From Pseudohongiella sp. (GTDB lineage: Bacteria; Pseudomonadota; Gammaproteobacteria; Pseudomonadales; Pseudohongiellaceae): a stretch of DNA of 13,025 nt. The notes under the pieces are model-generated. The model saw only the letters and a program-made list of their open reading frames with translations. It did not search any database and had not been told where the DNA came from. The DNA is taken from NCBI GenBank assembly GCA_030652635.1, contig JAUSPW010000604.1, positions 1-13,025 on the forward strand, in the 5' to 3' direction. The position numbers and the translations under genes were made by a program. This document shows positions 7,192-13,025 of this stretch, piece by piece (within the stretch, counting starts at the first letter, position 1; each line of letters opens with the position of its first letter).

Positions 7192-8055
7192 GTGCTCAAC
7201 GAGTCTTTTTTTAACGCAGCCAGCACGCCGGACAGAGTGTTTGAGCAAAAACTCAATCGAAGCCGCAAAAGTTTGCGTCGTGATGTCGGGCGTGCCATTG
7301 CTGATTTTAATATGATTGAAGACGGCGATCTGGTGATGGTGTGCCTGTCTGGCGGAAAAGACTCCTACACCATGCTGGATATACTGCTGCACCTGAAAAA
7401 GCACGCACCTATCCATTTTGATATCAAAGCTGTCAATCTGGATCAGAAACAACCCGATTTCCCCGAACATATATTGCCGGAGTACCTTGAGCGAATTGGT
7501 GTGGATTATCACATCATTGAGCAAGACACTTTTTCAATTGTGAAAGAGAAAACACCGGAAGGGAAAACCTATTGTGGTCTGTGTTCCCGGCTGCGCCGTG
7601 GCAATTTATACAGTTACGCCCGCCAGATCGGCGCAAACAAAATTGCTTTGGGCCACCACCGCGACGATATTGTTGAGACGCTTTTCCTGAACATGTTTTT
7701 TGGTGGCAAACTCAAAGCCATGCCCCCTAAGCTGCTCAGTGATGACAAACAGAATATTGTGATTCGGCCACTGGCATATTGTTCTGAAAAAGATATTGCC
7801 CGTTATGCCCGCCTGCGCGGTTTTCCGATTATCCCCTGTAATTTGTGTGGTACGCAGGACAATATGCAGCGCCAGGAAATCAAAGCCATGCTGCAAGGCT
7901 GGGAAAAAGTCTGGCCGGGTCGCATAGACAATATTTTCAGAAGCATCGCGCATATTGAACCTTCACAACTGGCGGATACACGTCTGTTCCCATTCCGTGA
8001 TCTGCACCGGGATGCTGATGCACTGCGCCGTATTGGTGCTGTGAACGTGGCCTGA
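7192..8055 (+). CDS. ttcA: tRNA 2-thiocytidine(32) synthetase TtcA
   Basis: A cytosolic PP-loop ATPase that thiolates C32 of certain tRNAs, using an iron-sulfur cluster and sulfur from IscS. From the GTG at 7192 it is 287 residues. It shows ADFNMIEDGD, the PP-loop SGGKDS (53-58), NLDQKQP, CGLC (Cys128/Cys131) followed by SRLRRG, ALGHHRDDI, MPPKLLSDD and CNLCGTQ (Cys216/Cys219). These match E. coli TtcA nearly block for block, including the cluster cysteines; the C-terminus is shorter than in E. coli. Two in-frame GTG starts are possible. I prefer 7192 because GAGG (7179-7182) lies nine bases before it, whereas the GTG at 7183 has no upstream site. It heads the run yheU-tusA-exonuclease-pdxB. 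Confidence 0.93.
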   Translation: MLNESFFNAASTPDRVFEQKLNRSRKSLRRDVGRAIADFNMIEDGDLVMVCLSGGKDSYTMLDILLHLKKHAPIHFDIKAVNLDQKQPDFPEHILPEYLERIGVDYHIIEQDTFSIVKEKTPEGKTYCGLCSRLRRGNLYSYARQIGANKIALGHHRDDIVETLFLNMFFGGKLKAMPPKLLSDDKQNIVIRPLAYCSEKDIARYARLRGFPIIPCNLCGTQDNMQRQEIKAMLQGWEKVWPGRIDNIFRSIAHIEPSQLADTRLFPFRDLHRDADALRRIGAVNVA

Positions 8056-8076
8056 CCGGGCGGAGCTGGGCGGAAT

Positions 8077-8280
8077 ATGCAAATACCATGGGATAGACTC
8101 AGTGCCGAGGTGCTGGATGCGGTGATCGAGGAATATGTCAGTCGAGAAGGCACTGACTATGGCCCACAAGAATACTCAATGTCTGATAAGGTGGCTCAGG
8201 TGCGTATACAGCTGCAGCGCGGTGTCGCCTGGATAGATTTTGATCCCGAGACACAGACCTGCCATTTGTTACGTTCGTAA
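8077..8280 (+). CDS. yheU: YheU family (UPF0270) protein
   Basis: A 67-residue small protein that matches the UPF0270/YheU family across its length: IPWDRLS near the N-terminus, LDAVIEEYVSREGTDYG, then KVAQVRIQLQRGVAWIDFD. E. coli YheU, at about 72 residues, has the same pattern (IPW..LS, REGTDYG, KVA.V..QL..G). The function of the family is unknown. It begins 21 bases after the ttcA stop, with GGAG at 8062-8065 as likely ribosome binding site, and precedes tusA by the same distance, so it is probably cotranscribed with both. There is no signal peptide or membrane segment. Confidence 0.9.
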   Translation: MQIPWDRLSAEVLDAVIEEYVSREGTDYGPQEYSMSDKVAQVRIQLQRGVAWIDFDPETQTCHLLRS

Positions 8281-8301
8281 AATCACGGGAATGATGTATT
8301 T

Positions 8302-8553
8302 ATGGTAGCGCCCGACAACAGCAAAATCAGTGCAGATGCCGTGCTCGATGCCTGCGGATTGTTTTGTCCTGAACCTGTGATGATGCTGCATAACAAGATG
8401 CGAGATATCCAGGCCGGTCAGGTTCTGGAAGTCAAAGCGACTGACCCCTCCACCACACGGGATATTCCAAAGTTTTGTCGCTTTCTGGGGCATGAATTGA
8501 TCGAGCAGCACGAAATGGACGGCATTTTTTATTACTGGCTAAAAAAGGCCTGA
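8302..8553 (+). CDS. tusA: Sulfurtransferase TusA
   Basis: An 83-residue sulfur carrier. In E. coli it takes persulfide sulfur from IscS and passes it through TusBCD/E to MnmA for 2-thiolation of U34 in Lys, Glu and Gln tRNAs. The signature LDACGLFCPEPVMML places the persulfide-bearing cysteine at Cys22, in the invariant CPEP. Other family blocks are ATDPSTTRDIPKFCRFLGHEL and a C-terminal FYYWLKK. Cys18 is an extra cysteine just before the motif. The start at 8302 gives normal length; ribosome binding is weak (ACGGGA, about 11 bases upstream). The next gene starts four bases after its stop. It sits two genes from ttcA, another tRNA thiolation enzyme, though TtcA is not known to need TusA. Confidence 0.93.
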   Translation: MVAPDNSKISADAVLDACGLFCPEPVMMLHNKMRDIQAGQVLEVKATDPSTTRDIPKFCRFLGHELIEQHEMDGIFYYWLKKA

Positions 8554-8557
8554 ATCG

Positions 8558-9514
8558 GTGCCGCCTCTTTATCTGATTGATGCGTCCATCTACATTTTTC
8601 AGGCGCATTTTTCTCCGCATACGCAGGATTGGTCAACACGGTCTGAGGATCGCAGCGCATTTGTGGGTTTTGCCCGCTTTTTGTTGAGATTCCTGCGCAC
8701 AACCCAGTTACGCCAATCTGCCTCCGTGGCGGTCGCGTTTGATGAAAGTCTGCAGTCCGGTTTCCGACACCGATTGTATGCGGACTACAAATCCAATCGT
8801 GTTTTACCCGACGATAATCTTGCCCGCCAGTTAAAGGCCTGTGTGGAATTGTGCACTGCGTTGGGTGTGCCGGCATTTGCAAGCCAGGAATTTGAAGCAG
8901 ACGACATTATTGGCACATTGAGCGCACGCTGGCGCGCACTCGCAACACACGAAGTGGCCGCCGTAACAATTGTCAGCAGGGATAAAGATTTGTCGCAACT
9001 GCTCAATGAACCCGGTGATCGTTTGTGGGATTTTTATGGCGGCATCCGCAAAAATCGTGAGGATATTTTTAATCACACTGGCATCTGGCCTGAACAGTTT
9101 CCTTGTTATATCGGTTTAACGGGCGACAGTATCGATTGCATCCCGGGTGTGCCGGGCATTGGACCGGTGGCTGCGCGCGCGCTGCTGCAACAATACAAGA
9201 ACCTGGATACGGTACTTGCGCATATCGATCAAGTGCCAGCGCTCAAGATACGGGGCGCGCAGCGCTGTGCTGATTTGTTAAAGGCGCATCAACAACAGGC
9301 CTTGTTAAGTCGCACATTAGCAACGATCATTCAGCAGGTCCCCATGGATGAGAGTTTTGCGCAAGTGACTGCGCGTGATCTGCAGCCGCGGCCGCCCGCG
9401 ATTGAGGCATTTGAGAGTTTGATGAGTAGCATGGAAATTCCAACGCAAGAAGTGCGACGACTGTTGACTCAGCTTGAGTCAATTAATGCCTTGGGGGAAA
9501 TGCCAGCCGTATGA
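8558..9514 (+). CDS. Stand-alone 5'-3' exonuclease (PolA N-terminal / FEN-type, H3TH domain)
   Basis: A 318-residue structure-specific nuclease related to the 5' nuclease domain of DNA polymerase I, without any polymerase domain. The full set of metal-binding acids is visible: Asp8 (LIDAS), Asp62 (FDES), Glu113/Asp115/Asp116 (EADDIIGT), Asp142/Asp144 (SRDKD) and Asp190/Asp193 (TGDSIDCIPG). The helix-hairpin-helix segment GVPGIGPVAARALL follows, and RHRLYADYKSNR is the DNA-contacting stretch typical of PolA-type members. It should remove flaps or RNA primers 5' to 3'. It is longer than E. coli Xni (about 251 residues), which also lacks some metal ligands, so I do not call it xni. It starts at a GTG four bases after the tusA stop and overlaps pdxB by four bases. 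Confidence 0.9.
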   Translation: MPPLYLIDASIYIFQAHFSPHTQDWSTRSEDRSAFVGFARFLLRFLRTTQLRQSASVAVAFDESLQSGFRHRLYADYKSNRVLPDDNLARQLKACVELCTALGVPAFASQEFEADDIIGTLSARWRALATHEVAAVTIVSRDKDLSQLLNEPGDRLWDFYGGIRKNREDIFNHTGIWPEQFPCYIGLTGDSIDCIPGVPGIGPVAARALLQQYKNLDTVLAHIDQVPALKIRGAQRCADLLKAHQQQALLSRTLATIIQQVPMDESFAQVTARDLQPRPPAIEAFESLMSSMEIPTQEVRRLLTQLESINALGEMPAV

Positions 9515-10692
9515 AAATTGTGGCAGACGAAAACATTATGGCGCTGTCGACAAAGTTGCCCAAAGGCATTGATTGGGTGCTCAAGCCCGGTCGCAGCATT
9601 TGTGCAGATGATCTGTTGGATGCTGATGCGCTGCTGGTCAGGTCGATCACCCGGATAGATGAGGCCTTACTCAAGGGCTCGCCTGTCAGCTTTGTTGCGA
9701 CAGCAACCAGTGGCACCGATCATTTGGATTTAGCATGGCTGGCGGCAAATGGTATTAAAGTCGCCGATGCTGCCGGCGCCAACGCCAATGCGGTAGCCGA
9801 ATATGTCCTGGCGGCACTGGCGGAACTGATCCTGGAAGACAATATACCCTTGTGGGAAATGACGGTATCGGTCATTGGCGTGGGCCATGTGGGTTCAGCG
9901 TTGACCAAAAAATTTGCTGGGCTAGGTATAAAATGCCTGGCGTGTGATCCTTTTCAGACCTTGCTGCCCGACCATACCTACGTGGCATTGGATGAGGCAC
10001 TGCAAGCAGACATCATTTGTTTGCATACTCCGCTGACCATGCATGGGGAGCATGCGACTCATCACATGATCGATGCAAGTTGCCTAAAGAGGATCAGTCG
10101 TTCAGCAATTCTTGTTAACGCAGGCCGCGGCGAGGTCATCGATAATCAAGCCTTGCTAACTCACTTGCGAGAGTATCCGGATCAGCGTGTCATTCTGGAT
10201 GTCTGGGAGCATGAGCCGCGCCCATCTGCTGAGTTGTTACGGCGCGTTTTTATAGGTACGCCCCATATCGCAGGTTACAGTGTCGAGGCCAAACTTGCGG
10301 CAACGCGCTTGGTGGTCAGTGCTTTGATACAACACTTCGACCTGGATAAATTGAAGTTACCCATGCATAGTTCAAGTGCCATGCGTGTTCATGATCAGCG
10401 CTATGAAAGTGAATCGGGTAGTTTGTTGGTGCGAAAAGGAACTGATGAACAAATGTTTGCTGGCATCGTCAAGAAGGCATTTTCACCGGGCGCAGTCAGT
10501 CGGCGCTTTAAGGACATATATCAGGCGGCCTCTCTCAGTGATGACCCAAAATCCTGTGTTGAGGTGTTTGACAGTATTCGCGCGGATATGATTTTGCGTC
10601 GTGAGTTTGGGGCAACACATGTTCATGCGGCCGGTTTCAGCCCGCAATTATCTGCGTGGTTACACGCGGCAGGATTTGTCTTGCAGGCTTGA
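9511..10692 (+). CDS. pdxB: Erythronate-4-phosphate dehydrogenase
   Basis: This cytosolic D-2-hydroxyacid dehydrogenase oxidises 4-phospho-D-erythronate, the second step of the DXP-dependent pyridoxal 5'-phosphate pathway, between Epd and SerC. It has 393 residues against about 378 in E. coli. It carries KIVADEN at the N-terminus, TATSGTDHLD, the NAD-binding GVGHVGS (about 123-129), and catalytic Arg206 (NAGRGEVID), Glu235 (DVWEHEP) and His252 (GTPHIAGYS), equivalent to Arg208, Glu237 and His254 of E. coli. A C-terminal dimerisation domain with RREFGATHVHAAGF closes the protein and distinguishes PdxB from SerA. The ATG overlaps the exonuclease stop (ATGA). The stop codon lies in a stem-loop shared with the convergent alaA. 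Confidence 0.95.
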   Translation: MKIVADENIMALSTKLPKGIDWVLKPGRSICADDLLDADALLVRSITRIDEALLKGSPVSFVATATSGTDHLDLAWLAANGIKVADAAGANANAVAEYVLAALAELILEDNIPLWEMTVSVIGVGHVGSALTKKFAGLGIKCLACDPFQTLLPDHTYVALDEALQADIICLHTPLTMHGEHATHHMIDASCLKRISRSAILVNAGRGEVIDNQALLTHLREYPDQRVILDVWEHEPRPSAELLRRVFIGTPHIAGYSVEAKLAATRLVVSALIQHFDLDKLKLPMHSSSAMRVHDQRYESESGSLLVRKGTDEQMFAGIVKKAFSPGAVSRRFKDIYQAASLSDDPKSCVEVFDSIRADMILRREFGATHVHAAGFSPQLSAWLHAAGFVLQA

Positions 10693-10708
10693 ACAATTCA
10701 AACCTGCA
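10682..10708. terminator. Stem-loop between convergent pdxB and alaA, possibly a shared terminator
   Basis: TGCAGGCTTGAA (10682-10693) and TTCAAACCTGCA (10697-10708) form a 12-bp stem with a 3-base loop. On the plus strand one position is a C/A mismatch; on the minus strand it becomes a U-G wobble, so the alaA transcript would pair without a break. The pdxB stop codon is in the left arm. Neither side has a clear T run, so it may be a 3'-end stabilising hairpin or a weak terminator. Confidence 0.5.
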
Positions 10709-10739
10709 GTCCTTGATGGCGCACACGTATATTGAATGC

Positions 10740-11960
10740 TCAGTAGGTCTGTGCCCATTTACCAAGAAAGCGTTCAATTTTGCCAATGGCCTGTTGCAAG
10801 ACATCAACCGTTGGCAGAAACACGACGCGCAAGTGCTGGGTGTCGCTGACATTGAACGCACTACCTTGCACCAGCAATATCTTTTCGCGCTCAAGCAGAT
10901 CCTGAATAAAGCGTTGATCATCGGCAATGGGATACATTTGCGGATCCAGTTTTGGAAACATGTAAATGGCGCCTTTGGGTTTTACACAGCTGACGCCCGG
11001 GATCTGGGTCAACATATTCCAGGCAACATCGCGCTGCTCTCGTAATCGTCCACCAGGCATAATCAATTCGTTAATGCTTTGATACCCGCCCAAGGCAGTT
11101 TGCACCGCAAACTGAGCTGGGACATTGGCACACAATCGCATGTTGGACAGAATCTCCAGTCCCTCAATGTAATTGCTGGCCTTTTCTTTGGCACCACTTA
11201 GAATCATCCAGCCAGAGCGGAAGCCGGCCAGTCGATAGGACTTGGACAGCCCGTTAAAAGTCACAATAAACAGGTCGTCACACAGCGATGCAACAGGGGT
11301 ATGAACCGCATCTTCGTACAGAATTTTGCTGTAAATTTCATCAGAAAAGATGATCAGACCATGTTTTCTGGCCAGCCGGATGATATCCAGCAACAGGTCC
11401 TGACTGTAAACGGCTCCCGTCGGATTGTTAGGGTTGATGATCACAATAGCGCGTGTTTTGGAGGTGATCTTCTTTTCGATATCTTTGATATCTGGAAACC
11501 AGTCAGCGGCTTCGTCGCACACATAATGCACGGGGGTGCCGCCACCCAGACTGACGGCTGCCGTCCAAAGCGGGTAATCTGGCGCGGGCACCAGCACTTC
11601 GTCACCGTTATTCAGCAGTGCCTGCATCGCCATCACGATTAACTCGCTGACGCCGTTGCCGAGATAAATATCATCGATATCCACGCCATCAATGCCAAGT
11701 TGTTGGCATTCTTGCATAATCGCTTTGCGTGCCGAAAACAGACCTTTGGAATCGCTGTAACCTTGGGCATTGGACAGGTTGCGGATAACATCCTGGATAA
11801 TCTCATCCGGTGCTTCAAACCCGAAGGCGGCCGGGTTGCCTATATTCAACTTGAGAATTCGGTTGCCTTCTTCCTCAAGCCGTTTGGCTTCTTCGAGGAC
11901 AGGGCCGCGGATGTCGTAACAGACTTTTGCCAGTTTGTCCGACTGTCTGATCTTTTTCAT
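10740..11960 (-). CDS. alaA: Alanine transaminase (glutamate-pyruvate aminotransferase) AlaA
   Basis: A 406-residue class I/II PLP-dependent aminotransferase that converts pyruvate plus glutamate to alanine plus 2-oxoglutarate in the cytosol; in E. coli AlaA (YfbQ) is a main alanine-forming enzyme. It follows E. coli AlaA almost block for block: YDIRGPVL near the start, KLNIGNPAAFGFEAP, APDYPLWTAAV, NPNNPTGAVY (Asn179), Asp207/Tyr210 in SDEIYSKI, the PLP-binding Lys240 in NGLSKSYRLAGFRSGW, LRLCANVPAQ-like and QTALGGYQSI segments, and the substrate-binding C-terminal domain. The start at 11960 gives the family's usual N-terminus; GGAA about eight bases upstream is a possible ribosome binding site. 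It is a single gene here, convergent with pdxB, whose pathway makes its cofactor, and divergent from msrB. Confidence 0.94.
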   Translation of the reverse strand: MKKIRQSDKLAKVCYDIRGPVLEEAKRLEEEGNRILKLNIGNPAAFGFEAPDEIIQDVIRNLSNAQGYSDSKGLFSARKAIMQECQQLGIDGVDIDDIYLGNGVSELIVMAMQALLNNGDEVLVPAPDYPLWTAAVSLGGGTPVHYVCDEAADWFPDIKDIEKKITSKTRAIVIINPNNPTGAVYSQDLLLDIIRLARKHGLIIFSDEIYSKILYEDAVHTPVASLCDDLFIVTFNGLSKSYRLAGFRSGWMILSGAKEKASNYIEGLEILSNMRLCANVPAQFAVQTALGGYQSINELIMPGGRLREQRDVAWNMLTQIPGVSCVKPKGAIYMFPKLDPQMYPIADDQRFIQDLLEREKILLVQGSAFNVSDTQHLRVVFLPTVDVLQQAIGKIERFLGKWAQTY

Positions 11961-11995
11961 GGTGCTGATTCCGGGATGTGCGCTGAGGGCCGATA

Positions 11996-12024
11996 TTGTA
12001 AACTGCCGGTGGAAAAATGATAGT
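11996..12024 (+). promoter_or_regulatory. Candidate promoter of msrB
   Basis: TTGTAA (11996-12001) and GATAGT (12019-12024) are spaced by 17 bases, each matching four of six consensus positions. A start near 12031 would give a leader of about 60 bases and would place the hairpin at 12034-12049 at its 5' end. This is the best sigma-70-like pair I found in the divergent gap; confidence is low because such matches are common by chance. Confidence 0.3.
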
Positions 12025-12033
12025 GGAGTGCCT

Positions 12034-12049
12034 GGCCCGAAAACGGGCT
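12034..12049 (+). promoter_or_regulatory. GC-rich hairpin in the msrB leader
   Basis: GCCCG (12035-12039), loop AAAA, CGGGC (12044-12048), extended by a G-U pair (12034/12049) and followed by TTGTTACTG. It lies 40 bases before the msrB start. It may be a weak attenuator or a 5' stabilising stem; the following T content is too low for a confident terminator. Confidence 0.35.
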
Positions 12050-12089
12050 TGTTACTGTATCCGAAACATCAGCGTGGAGTGTTGTAGCT

Positions 12090-12485
12090 ATGTCGAAGCA
12101 GGTCAATGATATTAAAGAAAGTTTGCGTGAAAAACTTGATCCTCAAACTTATCGGATTGTGTGCGAGTGTGGCACCGAGCCTGCGTTTACCGGCAAGTAT
12201 TGGGATTGTAAAACACCAGGCATCTATCACTGCGTGGTATGTGAAAGTGCCTTGTTTGATTCAGAAACCAAATATGACTCAGGTTCGGGTTGGCCCAGCT
12301 ATTACACGCCGGTCGCAGACGGCGCATTAAAGGAGCGTATTGATAATGCCCACGGCATGATCAGAACCGAGGTGGTCTGCGCGCAATGTGAAGCGCATCT
12401 GGGCCATGTTTTTAATGACGGTCCTCCGCCAACCGGACTGCGTTACTGCATAAATTCTGCGGCATTGGAGTTGAAACCAAGCTGA
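12090..12485 (+). CDS. msrB: Peptide-methionine (R)-S-oxide reductase MsrB
   Basis: A 131-residue thioredoxin-dependent repair enzyme that reduces the R epimer of methionine sulfoxide in proteins. Visible are TEPAFTGKYWD, zinc-binding Cys48/Cys51 (CVVC) and Cys97/Cys100 (CAQC), SGSGWPS, HGM, CEAHLGHVF and the catalytic Cys120 in RYCINSAAL. There is no signal peptide, so it is cytosolic. The resolving cysteine found in E. coli and Neisseria (SGCGWPS) is Ser66 here; Cys25, Cys27 and Cys40 are available instead. The ATG at 12090 has GGAG about ten bases upstream. The stop shares one base with the next start (TGATG), suggesting coupling to the downstream envelope protein. Assignment is secure. 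Confidence 0.95.
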   Translation: MSKQVNDIKESLREKLDPQTYRIVCECGTEPAFTGKYWDCKTPGIYHCVVCESALFDSETKYDSGSGWPSYYTPVADGALKERIDNAHGMIRTEVVCAQCEAHLGHVFNDGPPPTGLRYCINSAALELKPS

Positions 12486-13025
12486 TGAAATGTGTGGGCG
12501 GGTCTGTCAAGGCGCTGATCCTGGTGGCAGCAAGTGTGTCATACAGTGCCGCGCTGCAGGCCCAGAGTGCGGTGGATACGACTGCTGGTATCACTCAGAG
12601 TTCTACCATCGGCATGTATTACAGTCGGGGTCTTTACGGCCAGGATGCCGCCACCAGAGTGCGCTATTTGCCCTATACGCATGAACTGTCTTTCAGTGGC
12701 TGGCGTTTGAAAGGCAGTATTCCCGTACTGGAGATTGATGGACCTGGCAATGTGCTGATTGATGTTGGAAACGTAGGTGGGCGCAGTGCGGCCACCGTCT
12801 CTGAACGGGGTGTGGGTGACGCCACAATCAGTGCGACTTATGAATGGCCCGCGTTGTCAGCCGGTTTGCCTTTTTTCGATGTCACAGTGGATTTGAAGTT
12901 GCCACTGGCAGATGTGCGCATGGGGCTGGGCACTGGGCGGCATGATTTAGGTATTCATGTGGACGCCTATTATGTGCTGGGTCAGTTCAATGTATTTGCT
13001 TCTGTGGGTTACCGATACCGCCATC
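12485..13025 (+). CDS. Secreted, probable outer-membrane beta-barrel protein (3' truncated)
   Basis: An open frame of 180 codons runs off the right edge without a stop. The ATG at 12485 overlaps the msrB stop by one base and is followed by a typical signal peptide: MKCVGGSVK, a hydrophobic stretch ALILVAASVSYSAAL, and a likely cleavage site after LQA (about residue 26). The mature part alternates polar and hydrophobic residues with many aromatic and glycine residues, for example GVGDATISATYEWP, VDLKLPLADVRMGLGTGRHDLG and FASVGYRYRH. That is the look of the transporter or phenol-degradation-type outer-membrane barrels of gammaproteobacteria, which often show GLGTG after a KLP segment. I cannot name the family firmly, and the substrate is unknown. 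Confidence 0.72.
   Translation, partial: MKCVGGSVKALILVAASVSYSAALQAQSAVDTTAGITQSSTIGMYYSRGLYGQDAATRVRYLPYTHELSFSGWRLKGSIPVLEIDGPGNVLIDVGNVGGRSAATVSERGVGDATISATYEWPALSAGLPFFDVTVDLKLPLADVRMGLGTGRHDLGIHVDAYYVLGQFNVFASVGYRYRH

Noticed and set aside
12490..12684. Short frame overlapping the start of the outer-membrane protein gene
   Set aside because: Different frame, Cys/Gly-rich translation, no family resemblance; the frame from 12485 has a signal peptide and stays open to the edge.

Overview
The window looks like chromosomal DNA of a free-living gammaproteobacterium. The clearest pointers are a PdxB 4-phosphoerythronate dehydrogenase and a YheU/UPF0270 protein, both essentially gammaproteobacterial, together with FadB, TtcA, TusA, AlaA and a GT9 glycosyltransferase of the LPS heptosyltransferase type. 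I see no transposase, integrase, phage gene, CRISPR array, rRNA or tRNA. Genes are tightly packed, with several 1-4 base stop/start overlaps. I cannot name the genus.

Layout. (1) Bases 2-4775, plus strand: a 5'-truncated membrane-bound class III adenylate cyclase, a stand-alone C-terminal half of a DUF1015-family protein, a GT9 glycosyltransferase and an RmlB dTDP-glucose 4,6-dehydratase. The last three are joined by ATGA overlaps, and the last two suggest a role in cell-surface polysaccharide. (2) Bases 4776-7091: a 159-base gap with a consensus -10 box and a dyad at the presumed transcription start, then fadB, the fatty acid oxidation alpha subunit, with no fadA in the window. (3) Bases 7092-10692, plus strand: a short 14-bp tandem repeat, then ttcA, yheU, tusA, a stand-alone 5'-3' exonuclease and pdxB. 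This is a compact run of tRNA thiolation, sulfur relay, nucleic acid and PLP (vitamin B6) synthesis genes. (4) alaA on the minus strand (10740-11960) converges on pdxB across a 12-bp stem-loop that contains the pdxB stop codon. AlaA uses PLP, the end product of the pathway PdxB serves. (5) From the divergent alaA/msrB region rightward: msrB, overlapping by one base the start of a secreted, probably outer-membrane beta-barrel protein that runs off the window.

Most of the window is ordinary housekeeping sequence, and I found no convincing undescribed multi-gene system. The points most worth a second look are the half-length DUF1015 protein, the GT9 enzyme with Asn where the family's catalytic Asp is expected, the dyad at the fadB promoter, the 14-bp repeats upstream of ttcA, and the MsrB cysteine pattern.
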